A DNA stretch of 64,000 nucleotides from Streptomonospora nanhaiensis (GTDB lineage: Bacteria; Actinomycetota; Actinomycetes; Streptosporangiales; Streptosporangiaceae). The position numbers and the translations under genes are program-made. This document shows, in pieces, positions 27,688-38,014 of the stretch. Under the pieces are notes generated by a model. That model was not told the origin of the DNA. It did not search any database and saw nothing but the letters and a program-made list of their open reading frames with translations. Positions within the stretch are counted from its first letter, which is position 1, and the number at the start of each line of letters is the position of its first letter. The stretch covers positions 2,790,001-2,854,000 of the forward strand of contig NZ_JACCFO010000001.1 of the NCBI RefSeq assembly GCF_013410565.1, read 5' to 3'.

Positions 27688-29055
27688 TCAGTCGAAGAGG
27701 TGGACCCCGCACTCCGGCCACTGGCTCTGCCAGTTGCCGCCGACCATGTCGTAGAGCTTCTGGGCGCGCATGGTCTGCTCCTCGGGGCTGGCCTCGGCCG
27801 GGGACCCGGTGCCGCCGGCCGACTGCCAGGTGGCCATGGAGAACTGGTAGAGGCCGTAGTAGCCGCCCGCGGAGTTGACCGCCGTGGGGTCGCCGCCGGA
27901 CTCGCACTCGGCCAGGGCCGCCCAGTTCAGGCTGCCGGCCTCGGCGGAGGCGTCGATCTCGGGCTCCTCCTTGGTGCCGATCTCGGTGATGCCGTTGACC
28001 GGCTCCTCGACGACCTCCTCCTTGATGACGTACTCGGTCTCCTCGCCCTCCTGCATGACCATGGCCGTGGTGATCTCGCGCACGCCGTCCTTGGGCTCCT
28101 GGACGACGTTCTCCTCACCGGCGGGGAGGTCGGGGTTCTCCCGCTCCTCCATCTCGGCCTCGATCGGCACCTCCTCGGTCTTGGGCTCGGTGAGCAGCTC
28201 CATGACGTCGATGACCATGCCGTCCTTCGGCTTGGTGTCGAGCTTGGGCTTGACGATGTCGTGCTCGCCCGGGGTGATGCCGTTGTCCTTGAGGACCTGC
28301 TCGACGGTGCCGGCGGTGGTGGCGGTCTCGACACGGACCTGGTCGCGCAGGATGACCACCTGGAGGGCCTCCTTGGCCTCGACCTCCAGGCCGCTTTCGG
28401 GGATCTCGGCGCCGCGCTCGACCGACAGCTCCAGCGGCTCGCCGCTCAGCCCCAGCTGGTCCATTGCCTCGCCCACGGTCAGCGCGGTCACCCAGTGGGG
28501 CTCGGACTCCCCGTCGACGGTCAGGGTGAACTCCCGGCCCGAGCGCACCAGCACGCTGTCGCCCTGGCCCAGTTCGGTGTCGAGGTCGGGTGCCACGGCG
28601 TCGTGTTCGCCGAGGGTCACCCCGGCGGAGTCGAGCACGTCCTGCACGGTGGCGCCGTAGGTGTGCACGGTGCGCTCGTCGCCGTCGACGTTGAGGGTGA
28701 TGCGCTGGTCCATGGCGAACGCCGTGCCGCCGCCGATCAGCAGCAGCGCCGCCGCGGCGGCGCCGATCACGGCCGCGCGGGAGCGCAGCACGGCGGGCAG
28801 CCCGCCCCGGCCCTGCCGCCGCGCCTTGCGCCCGGCGCGGGGGGCGCCGGGGGCGGCCGCGGCGAACTGGGCGGTGGCGGCGGTCCCGGGGTGGCCGTTG
28901 TTGGGGGGCGGCGCTGCCGGGCCGGGGTGTCCCTGCGCGTGCTGCCGCCCGGCCGCTCCGGTGGGCTCGGTGGCGCCTCGGCGGGGCTGGCGGCCAGGCT
29001 TGCTCGGTGCCCTGCGGCTGCCGCGGTGGGATCCGCGGTTGGACGAACTACGCAC
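27688..29055 (-). CDS. Resuscitation-promoting factor, RpfB type
   Basis: This 455-residue secreted or membrane-anchored cell-wall hydrolase starts at GTG 29055. It has an 85-residue basic, Gly/Pro-rich cytoplasmic N-terminus and a transmembrane segment (about 92-113). Three DUF348 repeats (each ending [21 protein letters not shown]), a G5 domain and a C-terminal transglycosylase-like Rpf domain ([30 protein letters not shown], catalytic Glu in ECESGG) follow. Rpf proteins cleave peptidoglycan and promote regrowth of dormant cells or spores. Unlike the standard order, tatD is separated from it by a CoA-transferase gene. Confidence 0.94.
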   Translation of the reverse strand: MRSSSNRGSHRGSRRAPSKPGRQPRRGATEPTGAAGRQHAQGHPGPAAPPPNNGHPGTAATAQFAAAAPGAPRAGRKARRQGRGGLPAVLRSRAAVIGAAAAALLLIGGGTAFAMDQRITLNVDGDERTVHTYGATVQDVLDSAGVTLGEHDAVAPDLDTELGQGDSVLVRSGREFTLTVDGESEPHWVTALTVGEAMDQLGLSGEPLELSVERGAEIPESGLEVEAKEALQVVILRDQVRVETATTAGTVEQVLKDNGITPGEHDIVKPKLDTKPKDGMVIDVMELLTEPKTEEVPIEAEMEERENPDLPAGEENVVQEPKDGVREITTAMVMQEGEETEYVIKEEVVEEPVNGITEIGTKEEPEIDASAEAGSLNWAALAECESGGDPTAVNSAGGYYGLYQFSMATWQSAGGTGSPAEASPEEQTMRAQKLYDMVGGNWQSQWPECGVHLFD

Positions 29056-29484
29056 GTTGGTCTCGGCCTTCGCGATCGCTCACGGATGAGGGGGGAACTC
29101 GAAAAAGGGGGGCGCGCCGGCGAGAGGGCGCACGGCTCGCGGTGGGTCGGGGGCAGATGCGCCGCATCCGACCGCTGCTGTGTTCCGGAAGCTATCACAC
29201 CACCTCGGGCATCGGTTAGGTCTTGTCCGAATCCTCCGGGTAACGACGCCCTTACCGGGACCGGCCCCCGTCTTTGGGGGCCGCAACCCCGGTGGCGGCG
29301 GCAGACCCGGTCACCCGGTCGCGGCCGCGCGCCCGCGCCCCGGCGTCGGCGCTGGTTGTGGCCGCACCCCAAGGGCCCCGAGAATGGGAGCCGAAAACCG
29401 AACCGAACGACATTCGAACCGCGGCGGGCGCCCCGGTCCCTCCGGCGCCGAACGGGTCCGCCCACGGGCACGGAAAGGGCGCTG
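29056..29484. promoter_or_regulatory. Divergent promoter region and structured rpf leader
   Basis: No gene is seen. On the minus strand a possible extended -10 TGTGATAGCT (about 29189-29198) would give an rpf leader of roughly 125 nt. That leader can fold GGTCGG against CCGACC and holds other GC-rich stems. A second small inverted repeat (GGTAA/TTACC) lies near 29240-29257. The conserved blocks of a c-di-AMP riboswitch are not found. Confidence 0.35.
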
Positions 29485-30597
29485 ATGGGGCCTCTGCACG
29501 GAATCCGGGTCGTGGAGTTCACCGGGATCGGTCCCGGCCCGATGGCGGCGATGCTGCTCGCCGACCTGGGGGCGAGCGTCCTGCGGCTGGACCGCCCCGC
29601 GGCGGCCGAGGCCGCCCGCCAGGGCGCCCGGCCGCACATGACCACCGGCCGGCCGGTCCTGGGGGTGGACCTGAAGTCGGAGGCCGGCGCGGCCACCGCC
29701 CTGCGCCTCGTCGACGCCGCCGACGTGCTGCTGGAGGGCTTCCGGCCCGGGGTGCTGGAACGGCTGGGCCTGGGCCCCGACGTCTGCCTGGAGCGCAACC
29801 CGCGGCTGGTCTACGCGCGCATGACCGGGTGGGGCCAGGACGGCCCGCTGGCGCGCGCCGCCGGGCACGACATGAACTACATCTCCCTCAACGGCGCCCT
29901 GCACAGCATCGGCCGGCGCGGCGAGGCGCCCGTGCCGCCGGTCAACCTGCTCGGCGACTTCGGCGGCGGCACGATGTTCGTGGTCACCGGGATCCTCAGC
30001 GCGCTGGTCGAGCGGCAGACGTCGGGACGCGGCCAGGTGGTGGACGCCGCGATGGTCGACGGCAGCGCGCTGCTGATGTCGATGGTCTACGAGGACCGCG
30101 CCCGGGGCGCCTGGTCCGACGAGCGGGGCACCAACTACCTCGACACCGGGGCGCCCTGGTACGACGTCTACACCTGCGCCGACGGCCGCCATGTGTCGGT
30201 GGGCTGCATCGAGCCGCAGTTCTACGCCGCGTTCCTGGCGGGTGTCGGCCTGGCCGGCGATCCGGACCTGCCCGACCAGTGGGACCGGGAGCGCTGGCCG
30301 GAGCTGCGCGCGCGGTTCGCCGCCGTCCTGGCCACGCGCACCCGCGACGAGTGGGCGGCGGTGTTCGAGGGCACCGACGCCTGCGTGCAGCCGGTGCTGT
30401 CCATGCCGGAGGCCGCGGCCCACCCCCACGTGCGCGCCCGCGGCTCGGTGGTCGAGAAGGACGGCCGCCTCTACCCCGGCCCCGCGCCGAGGTTCGGCCG
30501 CACCCCGGGCCGGTGCACCCGCGACCCCGACTTCCCCGAGCCGTCCGCGGCCGAGACCCTGAAGGCGTGGGGCCTGCCCGACGTGGACCCGGCCTAG
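29485..30597 (+). CDS. CaiB/BaiF family III CoA transferase, alpha-methylacyl-CoA racemase type
   Basis: This 370-residue protein starts at ATG 29485. The N-terminus GPLHGIRVVEFTGIGPGPMAAMLLADLGA and the three racemase residues in context (His in AAGHDMNYISLNG, Asp in LLGDFGGGTMF, Glu in VGCIEPQFYAAF) fit alpha-methylacyl-CoA racemase, which epimerises 2-methylacyl-CoAs in branched-chain fatty acid or sterol breakdown. It is inserted between rpf and tatD against the local strand, and its TAG stop shares the bases CTAG with the convergent tatD stop. Confidence 0.9.
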   Translation: MGPLHGIRVVEFTGIGPGPMAAMLLADLGASVLRLDRPAAAEAARQGARPHMTTGRPVLGVDLKSEAGAATALRLVDAADVLLEGFRPGVLERLGLGPDVCLERNPRLVYARMTGWGQDGPLARAAGHDMNYISLNGALHSIGRRGEAPVPPVNLLGDFGGGTMFVVTGILSALVERQTSGRGQVVDAAMVDGSALLMSMVYEDRARGAWSDERGTNYLDTGAPWYDVYTCADGRHVSVGCIEPQFYAAFLAGVGLAGDPDLPDQWDRERWPELRARFAAVLATRTRDEWAAVFEGTDACVQPVLSMPEAAAHPHVRARGSVVEKDGRLYPGPAPRFGRTPGRCTRDPDFPEPSAAETLKAWGLPDVDPA

Positions 30598-31535
30598 CCC
30601 GGCTCCTCGGTGTCCAGCCGGAAGGCGCGGCGGCCGTTGGCCGCCACGGCGGCGGCCAGGTCGTCCTCGGCCATGCCCTTGACCTCGGCCAGCGCGCGCA
30701 GGGTGTAGGGGATGAGGTAGGGGGCGTTGGGGCGGCCGCGGTAGGGCTTGGGGGTGAGGAAGGGGGCGTCGGTCTCGACGAGGATCAGCTCCGGCGGGGC
30801 CGCGGCCGCCGCCTGGCGCAGCGGTTCGGCGCTGGCGAACGTGACGTTCCCGGCGAAGCTCATGTAGTAGCCGTGCTCGGCGCAGACCTTGGCCATGTCG
30901 GCGTCGCCGGAGAAGCAGTGGAACACCACCGTCTCGGGCGCGCCCTCCTCGGCCAGGACGCGCAGGACGTCGTCGTGGGCGTCGCGGTCGTGGATCATCA
31001 GCGCGCGGCCGTGCCGCTTGGCGATGTCGATGTGCCGGCGGAACGACTCCTGCTGGGCGCGCACGCCCTCCTCGCCGGTGCGGAAGTAGTCCAGGCCGGT
31101 CTCGCCGACGGCGCGCACGCGGGGCAGGGCGGCCAGGCGGTCGATCTCGGCCAGGGCCTCGGCCAGCCCGGCCTCGCCGCCGGGCGGGCGGACCTTGCCC
31201 GCCCAGTCGGTGTCGTCGACCTCGACCCCCGGTGCGCCGTCGCCGTGCACGATCCGCGGGGCCTCGTTGGGGTGCAGCGCCACGGCCGCCCACACCCGCC
31301 CCGGGTGGCGGTCGGCGACCTCGGCGGCCCACCGCGACGACGGCACGTCCACGCCCACCTGCATCAGCGGCGTGACCCCCACCGCCTCGGCGGCGGCGAT
31401 GATCTCGGCGACCTCGGGGGTCTGCATGTCCATGTGGGTGTGGCTGTCGCCCACGGCGACGCGCAGGGGCTCGGGCGGCTCCGGCGGCGTCTGCGCGTTG
31501 CGGTTGCGGACGGCCTGGCCGCTTCGCTTGCCCAT
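30594..31535 (-). CDS. tatD: TatD family metal-dependent hydrolase (DNase)
   Basis: This 313-residue TIM-barrel enzyme has the metal ligands in DSHTHMD, the Glu in VGETGLDYFRT, IHDRDAHDD, FHCFSGD and ETDAPFLTP. TatD proteins are 3'-5' exonucleases or AP-type nucleases in DNA repair or turnover. ATG 31535 is used. An N-terminal extension of about 28 residues precedes the conserved domain. It sits after metG, the usual order. Confidence 0.92.
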   Translation of the reverse strand: MGKRSGQAVRNRNAQTPPEPPEPLRVAVGDSHTHMDMQTPEVAEIIAAAEAVGVTPLMQVGVDVPSSRWAAEVADRHPGRVWAAVALHPNEAPRIVHGDGAPGVEVDDTDWAGKVRPPGGEAGLAEALAEIDRLAALPRVRAVGETGLDYFRTGEEGVRAQQESFRRHIDIAKRHGRALMIHDRDAHDDVLRVLAEEGAPETVVFHCFSGDADMAKVCAEHGYYMSFAGNVTFASAEPLRQAAAAAPPELILVETDAPFLTPKPYRGRPNAPYLIPYTLRALAEVKGMAEDDLAAAVAANGRRAFRLDTEEPG

Positions 31536-31737
31536 GGCGGATCCCCCCGTGGTCGTGGTGAGTGGTGCGTGGACCTGCGCGCGCCGCGCGCGGGCGCAGT
31601 ACGTGGCGGGCGCTCCGGCACTGCCAACCGGCCGCGCGGCCCCGGAATTCCCCCCGGGGCCGCCGCCCGGAGCGTGGCGTTTGCGACGCCGGTTCCGCGA
31701 CCGGGCCCCGGGGCGCACCGCCCCGGGGCCCGGCGCG

Positions 31738-33555
31738 CTACTTCGCGGCGTCCTCGAGCCGGGCGACCTCTTCGTCGGCCACGGCGGGGTCGAGCTTGGT
31801 GAACAGCGGCGTGGGGGCCGCCAGCGGGGTGCCCGGCCGCACCGGCACGGACTCCCAGCGGGCCTGGCTGGCGGCGTAGTCGCCGGTGATCACCTGGTAG
31901 GTGGTGGGTTCGCCGCTGCCGCCGATGGTGTCCACGGCGTCCTCGACGTGCGGCATGGCCGACCACACCCCCGTGCCGCCCAGCATGGCGTGGACCTTGT
32001 TGGACGACGCCGGCAGGAACGGCGTGAGCAGGGTCTTGGCGTCGTCGACCAGCTGCAGCGCGACGTGCAGGACGGTGCGCATGCGGTCGGGGTCGGTCTT
32101 GCGCAGGGCCCAGGGCGCCTGGTCGGAGATGTACTTGTTGGCCTCGGCGACGGTGCGCATGGCCTCCTGGAGCCCGGCCTTGAACCGCGAGCGGTCCAGG
32201 TGCCCGCCCACGGCGGCGAAGGCCGCCCGGGAGTGGTCGAGGACCCGGCGGTCGTCGTCGGTGAGGTCGCCGGCCTCGGGGATCTCGCCGACGTACTTGG
32301 CGGCCATGGAGATCGTGCGGTTGACCAGGTTGCCCCAGGCGGCCACGAGTTCGTCGTTGTTGCGGCGGACGAACTCGGCCCAGGTGAAGTCGGTGTCCTG
32401 GGTCTCGGGGCCGGCCGCGATGATGTAGTACCGCAGGGCGTCGGCGGAGTAGCGCTCCAGGAAGTCGCGGACGTAGATGGCCACGCGCCGCGACGAGGAG
32501 AACTTGCGGCCCTCCATGGTCAGGAACTCGCTGGAGACGACCTCGGTGGGCAGGTTCAGCGCGCCCAGCGAGCCGGGGTCGCCGTCGCGGTCGCCGATGC
32601 CGCTGTAGCCCATGAGCATGGCCGGCCAGATCTCGGCGTGGAAGACGATGTTGTCCTTGCCCATGAAGTAGTAGGACTCGGCCTGGGGGTCCTGCCACCA
32701 CCGCCGCCAGGCGTCGGGGTCGCCGGTGCGCTTGGCCCACTCCACCGCCGCCGACAGGTAGCCCACGACGGCGTCGAACCAGACGTAGAGCCGCTTGTTG
32801 GCGTTGTCGCTCCAGCCCTCCAGCGGGATCGGCACGCCCCAGTTGAGGTCGCGGGTGACCGCGCGCGGCTGGAGGTCGTCGAGGAGGTTCAGCGAGAACT
32901 TCAGGACGTTGGGCCGCCACTGGCCGGACTTGGCCGTGAGGTAGGTGCCCAGGGCCTCGGCGAACGCGGGCAGGTCGAGCATGAAGTGCTCGGTGTCGAC
33001 GAACTCGGGGACCTCGCCGTTGACCTTGGAGCGGGGCTCGATGAGGTCGATGGGGTCGAGCTGGTTGCCGCAGTTGTCGCACTGGTCGCCGCGCGCGCTG
33101 TCGTAGCCGCAGATGGGGCAGGTGCCCTCGATGTAGCGGTCGGGCAGCGTGCGGCCGGTGGAGGGCGAGATGGCGCCCTTGGTGGTGCGGGTGAAGATGT
33201 AGCCGTTGTCGTAGAGCCCGGTGAACAGCTCCTGGGCCACGGCGTAGTGGTTGCCGGTGGCGGTGCGGGTGAACAGGTCGTAGGACAGGCCGAGGGCGAC
33301 CAGGTCCTCGACGATGACCCGGTTGTAGCGGTCGGCCAGCTCGCGCGGGGTGACACCCTCCTGGTCGGCGAGGACCTGCACGGGGGTGCCGTGCTCGTCG
33401 GTGCCGCTGACCATCAGGACGTCGTGCCCGGACATTCGCTGGAAGCGCGCGAAGACGTCGGAGGGGACCCCGAAGCCGGAGACGTGTCCGATGTGGCGGG
33501 GGCCGTTGGCGTAAGGCCAGGCCACCGCGGTCAGGATGTGGCGTTTCGACGACAT
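31738..33555 (-). CDS. metG: Methionyl-tRNA synthetase
   Basis: This 605-residue class I synthetase charges tRNA-Met. It shows [18 protein letters not shown] (HIGH motif), a zinc knuckle [18 protein letters not shown] and the KMSKS-equivalent GRKFSSSR with substitutions at the second and fourth positions. The C-terminal anticodon domain is present; there is no appended EMAP-like domain. ATG 33555 is the start. It is upstream of tatD, about 200 bp away. Confidence 0.95.
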   Translation of the reverse strand: MSSKRHILTAVAWPYANGPRHIGHVSGFGVPSDVFARFQRMSGHDVLMVSGTDEHGTPVQVLADQEGVTPRELADRYNRVIVEDLVALGLSYDLFTRTATGNHYAVAQELFTGLYDNGYIFTRTTKGAISPSTGRTLPDRYIEGTCPICGYDSARGDQCDNCGNQLDPIDLIEPRSKVNGEVPEFVDTEHFMLDLPAFAEALGTYLTAKSGQWRPNVLKFSLNLLDDLQPRAVTRDLNWGVPIPLEGWSDNANKRLYVWFDAVVGYLSAAVEWAKRTGDPDAWRRWWQDPQAESYYFMGKDNIVFHAEIWPAMLMGYSGIGDRDGDPGSLGALNLPTEVVSSEFLTMEGRKFSSSRRVAIYVRDFLERYSADALRYYIIAAGPETQDTDFTWAEFVRRNNDELVAAWGNLVNRTISMAAKYVGEIPEAGDLTDDDRRVLDHSRAAFAAVGGHLDRSRFKAGLQEAMRTVAEANKYISDQAPWALRKTDPDRMRTVLHVALQLVDDAKTLLTPFLPASSNKVHAMLGGTGVWSAMPHVEDAVDTIGGSGEPTTYQVITGDYAASQARWESVPVRPGTPLAAPTPLFTKLDPAVADEEVARLEDAAK

Positions 33556-33731
33556 GCCACAAGCCTAAAGCCGCCTGGCCCCCGATTCACCCGCGTTTCG
33601 CGGGCCTGTGGACACCGGCGCCGGCCGCGCGGCGCCCCGGGGCCGGTCCGCCGGCCGCCCCGGCGCCCGGCCGGACGCCCCGGTCAGCGTTCGCCGACCG
33701 GCGCGGCACGCCGAGTCGGTAAGGTGTCTCC

Positions 33732-34220
33732 TTGAGCTCGTCTGCCGAGACAGGCGTCCGCGCCCACGCGCCCCTCAAGCCCAGCGGACACGGCCGGCAC
33801 GGCCCAGGATCGACGAAGGCGGTGGTCACCGTGGTCACCCGCGCCTTCGCCGTGCTCGTGGCGCTGGCCCTGCTGGTGCTCGGCGCGCCCGTCGCCCCCA
33901 CGGCCCTCGCCGTGCCGCCGCCCGCCGCGCGGGCCGACGGCGCCCGCCCGGCCGTCCCGGCCGACCGCGACCTCCCCGCCGCCCTGTGGGCCGAGCGCGA
34001 CTCCGGCGCGGTGGCCCTGGCCATCCCCGGCTGGAGCGGCGACCACCGCCCGCAGGTGCGCGACCTGCCCGACGCCTACAGCCCCGAACTCCCCTGGGCC
34101 CCGCCGCTGGACGGCCCATGGGGCCGGGTGCCGCCGCCGGTGTCGGTGCCGGCGCCCGACACCGCCGACGCGTTCGCGCTGCCTCCCGGCCGGGCGCCGC
34201 CTCTCACCGCGCGCGTGTGA
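33732..34220 (+). CDS. Small Pro/Ala-rich secreted protein, unknown function
   Basis: The frame starts at TTG 33732 behind AAGGTGT and encodes 162 residues. There is a polar basic N-terminus of about 35 residues, one hydrophobic segment (FAVLVALALLVLGAPVAPTALA) ending at a possible signal-peptidase site, and a Pro/Asp-rich tail. No known domain is recognised. It lies 97 bp upstream of secDF on the same strand. Antisense frames are open over the same bases, so expression is less certain than for neighbours. Confidence 0.5.
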   Translation: MSSSAETGVRAHAPLKPSGHGRHGPGSTKAVVTVVTRAFAVLVALALLVLGAPVAPTALAVPPPAARADGARPAVPADRDLPAALWAERDSGAVALAIPGWSGDHRPQVRDLPDAYSPELPWAPPLDGPWGRVPPPVSVPAPDTADAFALPPGRAPPLTARV

Positions 34221-34316
34221 ACCATCCCCCGCCGCACCCCGCGGCAGCCGCGGCACCCATGGCGCTGTGCGCCGGTGCCGCCACGGTCGCATGAAGAGTT
34301 CGTGAGAGGTAGTCCA

Positions 34317-36959
34317 TTGTCCACACAATCGGGAGCCGGGACGCGCTGGCTGCGCGGCCTCGTCTCCCTCGCCATCGTGATCGGTGCCTTCGGCGCCGCG
34401 TGGTTCATCCCGCCGCAGCTGGGGCTCGACCTGAGCGGCGGCACCCAGATCGTCCTGGAGACCCAGGACGCCCCCAACGGCACCGAGGCCAACGCCGAGA
34501 ACACCGACCAGGTGATCGAGGTGCTGCGCGAGCGCATCGACAGCCTCGGCGTCAGCGAGGCGACGATGTCGCGCTCGGGCGAGAACCGCATCATCGTCGA
34601 GCTGCCCGGTGTGCAGGACCCCACCGAGGCGGCCGAGATCCTGGGCCAGACCGCCCAGCTCACCTTCCACCCCGTTCTGGGGGTGGCGCCCGCCCAGGGC
34701 AGCGGCGTGCAGGCGCCCACCGGCGACTTCGCCAACGCCCCGGCTGACGAGGCCAACGCCCCGGCCGACGGCCAGGACACCGGCGGCGACGGTGGCGGCG
34801 GTGGAGACGGCGGCGGCGAGGGCGGCGGCTCCGAGATGAGCCAGGAGGAGCTGGAGCAGCTCCTCCAGGGCCAGGGCGGCACGGGCGCCGGGGGCGGCGG
34901 ACAGCCCGCCGAGAACCCCGACGACGTCGCCCGCACGCTGCCCGACGAGCAGGGCAACCAGCTCCAGCTGGGCGCGTCCCAGATCCAGGGCGCCCAGGTC
35001 GCCAACGCCGAGGCCGTCCTCGACCCCACGACCAACACCCAGTGGCAGGTCAACGTCGAGTTCCGCGGCGAGGGCCAGGACGCCTGGGCCGAGCTGACCG
35101 GCCAGGCCGCCTGCGCCCCGCAGGGCGACGCCACGCGTCGCATCGCGATCGTGCTGGACGACGAGGTCATCTCCTCGCCCGAGGTCAACGCCGACACCGC
35201 CTGCGACGTCGGCCAGACCGGCGGCAGCACCACCATCACCAGCTCCACCTTCACCCAGGAGAGCGCCCAGGACCTCGCCGTGCTGATCGAGGGCGGCTCC
35301 CTGCCGCTGCCGGTCACCGAGGTGCAGCGCCAGACGGTCGGCCCGACCCTGGGCGCCGACGCCATCGAGGCCAGCTTCATCGCCGGCGCGGTGGGCATCC
35401 TGCTCACCGCGATCTACATCTGCGTGGCCTACCGGCTGGTCGGCTTCATGGCCGCCGTCGCCCTGGCCTGCTACACGCTGATCTCCTACGCCGCCCTGGT
35501 GGTGCTCAGCGCGACGCTCACCCTGCCCGGCCTGGCCGGGTTCGTGCTCGCGATCGGCATGGCGATCGACGCCAACGTGCTGATCTTCGAGCGGGCGCGC
35601 GAGGAGTACCAGCAGCAGGAGAAGGTCTACCAGGCCAACAAGTCGGCCGGCATGGCCGACGCCACCGAGGCCGAGACCCGGCAGGCCGAGTCCGGCGTGC
35701 TGTCGCGGCGCCGTCGCCGGGCGATCCCGCCGAACCTGCAGAAGGCGTTCGTCGCCGGTACGCAGAAGGCGTGGAGCGCGGTCGTCGACACCAACATCAC
35801 CACGCTCATCGCCGCCGTCCTGCTGTTCTTCTTCGCCTCGGGCACCGTGCGCGGCTTCGGTGTCACCCTGGGCCTGGGCACCGTGGCGTCGATGGTCTCG
35901 GCGCTGGTCATCGCCCGCGTGCTGGTGGAGTGGACCGTGCGGCGCAAGATCGTGCGCAAGCGCCCCGCCCTCAGCGGCATCTCCAAGATCAGCCGGGTGC
36001 GCGAGTGGCTCATCACCCGCAACCCCGACCTGATGTCGCGCGGGCGGCTGTGGCTGGGCATCGCCGGCCTGATCACCGTGGTGGCCGTCGTCGGCATCGT
36101 CGTGCGCCCGCCGAACTTCGGTGTGGAGTTCACCGGCGGCCGGGTCATGGACTTCACCACCCAGGAGAGCATCAGCGTCAGCGAGGCGCGCCAGGCGGTC
36201 TCCGAGGCCGGGTTCCCCACCGCCGTGGTGCAGGAGTCCGGCGACGGCGACGTGTCGGTGCGCACCGGGCCCATCAACGACGACGAGGCCGCCGACATCC
36301 AGGAGGCCCTGGAGGCCGAGGCCGGAGCGGCCGAGCGGATCTCCGACGAGCGGATCGGCCCGAGCATGGGCGACGAACTGCGCAACCGCGCGCTCATCGC
36401 GCTCGTCGCGGCGCTGGCCCTGCAGATGGTCTACCTGGGCTGGCGGTTCCGCTGGTCGTTCGGGCTGTCCACCATGCTGGCGCTGGCGTTCGACATCGTC
36501 CTGGTGATCGGCCTGTTCTGCTGGCTGGGCCGGCCCATCGACGGCGTGTTCCTGGCGGCCATCCTGAGCGTCATCGGCTTCTCGGTGAACGACTCGGTGG
36601 TGGTGTTCGACCGGGTGCGCGACGAGTGGGCGCAGGACAGCAAGTCCGGGTTCGCCAGGATCGCCAACACCGCGATCCTGCACACCCTGCCGCGGACGGT
36701 GAACACCACCATCGGCGGGCTGTTCATCCTCGCCACGCTCGCGATCTTCGGCGGGTCCTCGCTGCGGGACTTCTCGGTGGCCATGCTCGTCGGCCTGGTC
36801 TCGGGCGTGTTCTCCACGATGCTGGTGGCCGCGCCGCTGGCCGCCTGGCTGCAGCGGTGGGACAAGACCCCGCCGCCGCACGTCATCCGCGAGAAGCGCA
36901 CCAAGCAGCGCCGCGAACTGCGCGCCGCCCGCGAGGCCAGCGACGGCGCGGTGGTCTAG
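34317..36959 (+). CDS. secDF: SecDF fusion protein, protein translocase accessory subunit
   Basis: This 880-residue membrane protein fuses SecD and SecF, which use proton motive force to pull exported proteins through SecYEG. The SecD half shows WFIPPQLGLDLSGGTQIVLE, a P1 domain, and IGMAIDANVLIFERAREE. The SecF half shows PPNFGVEFTGGRVMDF and SVIGFSVNDSVVVFDRVRDEW. TTG 34317 follows GAGAGGT and gives a normal N-terminus. The P1 domain holds an unusual Gly/Asp/Gln-rich insertion of about 70 residues (near 145-215). Such fusions in actinobacteria usually coexist with separate secD/secF, which are not in this window. Confidence 0.92.
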   Translation: MSTQSGAGTRWLRGLVSLAIVIGAFGAAWFIPPQLGLDLSGGTQIVLETQDAPNGTEANAENTDQVIEVLRERIDSLGVSEATMSRSGENRIIVELPGVQDPTEAAEILGQTAQLTFHPVLGVAPAQGSGVQAPTGDFANAPADEANAPADGQDTGGDGGGGGDGGGEGGGSEMSQEELEQLLQGQGGTGAGGGGQPAENPDDVARTLPDEQGNQLQLGASQIQGAQVANAEAVLDPTTNTQWQVNVEFRGEGQDAWAELTGQAACAPQGDATRRIAIVLDDEVISSPEVNADTACDVGQTGGSTTITSSTFTQESAQDLAVLIEGGSLPLPVTEVQRQTVGPTLGADAIEASFIAGAVGILLTAIYICVAYRLVGFMAAVALACYTLISYAALVVLSATLTLPGLAGFVLAIGMAIDANVLIFERAREEYQQQEKVYQANKSAGMADATEAETRQAESGVLSRRRRRAIPPNLQKAFVAGTQKAWSAVVDTNITTLIAAVLLFFFASGTVRGFGVTLGLGTVASMVSALVIARVLVEWTVRRKIVRKRPALSGISKISRVREWLITRNPDLMSRGRLWLGIAGLITVVAVVGIVVRPPNFGVEFTGGRVMDFTTQESISVSEARQAVSEAGFPTAVVQESGDGDVSVRTGPINDDEAADIQEALEAEAGAAERISDERIGPSMGDELRNRALIALVAALALQMVYLGWRFRWSFGLSTMLALAFDIVLVIGLFCWLGRPIDGVFLAAILSVIGFSVNDSVVVFDRVRDEWAQDSKSGFARIANTAILHTLPRTVNTTIGGLFILATLAIFGGSSLRDFSVAMLVGLVSGVFSTMLVAAPLAAWLQRWDKTPPPHVIREKRTKQRRELRAAREASDGAVV

Positions 36960-36990
36960 CGCCGCCGCCCGCCGGCGGGTGCGGGACAAC

Positions 36991-37023
36991 GGAGGGGCCG
37001 GGCGCCGTGCGCCCGGCCCCTCC
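36991..37023. terminator. Bidirectional hairpin terminator between secDF and rsmI
   Basis: Perfect 15-bp arms GGAGGGGCCGGGCGC/GCGCCCGGCCCCTCC with a 3-nt loop between convergent stop codons. GTTTCC follows closely on the plus strand. Confidence 0.75.
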
Positions 37024-37081
37024 GCCGTTTCCACTAGGCCCTGGGCGGCCGTGTGCGGCCCGGAGCGTCCCGCGCCGGCCC

Positions 37082-38014
37082 TCAGCGGTGCACGGCGTCG
37101 TAGACCTCGCGCTTGGGCACGCCCAGCTCGCGGGCGACGTCGCGGATGGCGTCCTTGCGCGTGGCGCCCTCGGCCTCGTGCGCCGCCACGGCCGCCACGA
37201 GGTCCTCGGGCTCGCGCGGCGCGTCCTCGGGCACGGCCCCGGCCACCACCAGGGTGATCTCGCCGCGCACCTCGCCCCGCGCCCACTGCGCCAGCTCGCC
37301 CAGCGGCGCCCGGCGGACCTCCTCGTAGGTCTTGGTCAGCTCGCGGCACACCGCCGCGCGGCGGTCGGCGCCGAAGGCCTCCGCCATCGCCGCCAGGGTG
37401 GCCGCCAGCCGGTGCGGGCTTTCGAAGAACACCATGGTGCGGCGCTCCCCGGCCAGCCCCGCGAAGTGCGCGGCCTGCCCCTTGCGGGGGGCGAACCCCT
37501 CGAAGCAGAAGCGGTCGGTGGGCAGCCCGGAGAGCACCAGGGCGGTCGTGACGGCCGTGGGGCCGGGCACCGAGGTGACGGGAACCCCCGCGGCCGCGCA
37601 GGCCGCCACGAGGCGGTAGCCGGGGTCGGAGACCCCGGGCATGCCGGCGTCGGTCACCACCAGGACGTCGCGCCCGGCCCGCAGCTCCGCCAGCAGCTCG
37701 TCGGCGCGCCGCGCCTCGTTGGCGTCGTAGTAGGAGACCACGCGGGCGCCGGAGTCTCCCCCCAGGCGCAGCCCGGCGCGGGAGGCGAACTGGCGCAGCC
37801 GCCGGGTGTCCTCGGCGGCGATGATGTCGGCCGCCTCCAGGGCGCGCAGCAGGCGCGGCGGCGCGTCGTCCAGGTTGCCGATCGGGAGTCCGGCCAGGGT
37901 GAGCGTGCCCGCGCCCGCGGCGCCGCCCGGCGCGCCGCCGGCCGCTTCCCGGGCCCGCGCCGAATCCGCGGCGCCCTGCTCCTGCCCGCCCGCCTTTCGC
38001 GCCCCTGCGGTCAC
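37082..38014 (-). CDS. rsmI: 16S rRNA (cytidine1402-2'-O)-methyltransferase
   Basis: This 310-residue tetrapyrrole-methylase-fold enzyme modifies the P-site region of 16S rRNA. It has TLTLAGLPIGNLDDAPPRLLRALEAADIIAAEDTR, VVTDAGMPGVSDPG and the C-terminal HTH-like GATRKDAIRDVARELGVPKREVYDAVH. GTG 38014 is the start. About 35 N-terminal residues are an Ala/Gly-rich extension before the domain. It is divergent from the O-mannosyltransferase, a common actinobacterial pairing. Confidence 0.94.
   Translation of the reverse strand: MTAGARKAGGQEQGAADSARAREAAGGAPGGAAGAGTLTLAGLPIGNLDDAPPRLLRALEAADIIAAEDTRRLRQFASRAGLRLGGDSGARVVSYYDANEARRADELLAELRAGRDVLVVTDAGMPGVSDPGYRLVAACAAAGVPVTSVPGPTAVTTALVLSGLPTDRFCFEGFAPRKGQAAHFAGLAGERRTMVFFESPHRLAATLAAMAEAFGADRRAAVCRELTKTYEEVRRAPLGELAQWARGEVRGEITLVVAGAVPEDAPREPEDLVAAVAAHEAEGATRKDAIRDVARELGVPKREVYDAVHR

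Noticed and set aside
29056-29280. c-di-AMP (ydaO/yuaA) riboswitch upstream of rpf
   Set aside because: A GTCCGAATCC-like string exists on the plus strand near 29225, but it is on the wrong strand for rpf and the other conserved blocks are missing on both strands.
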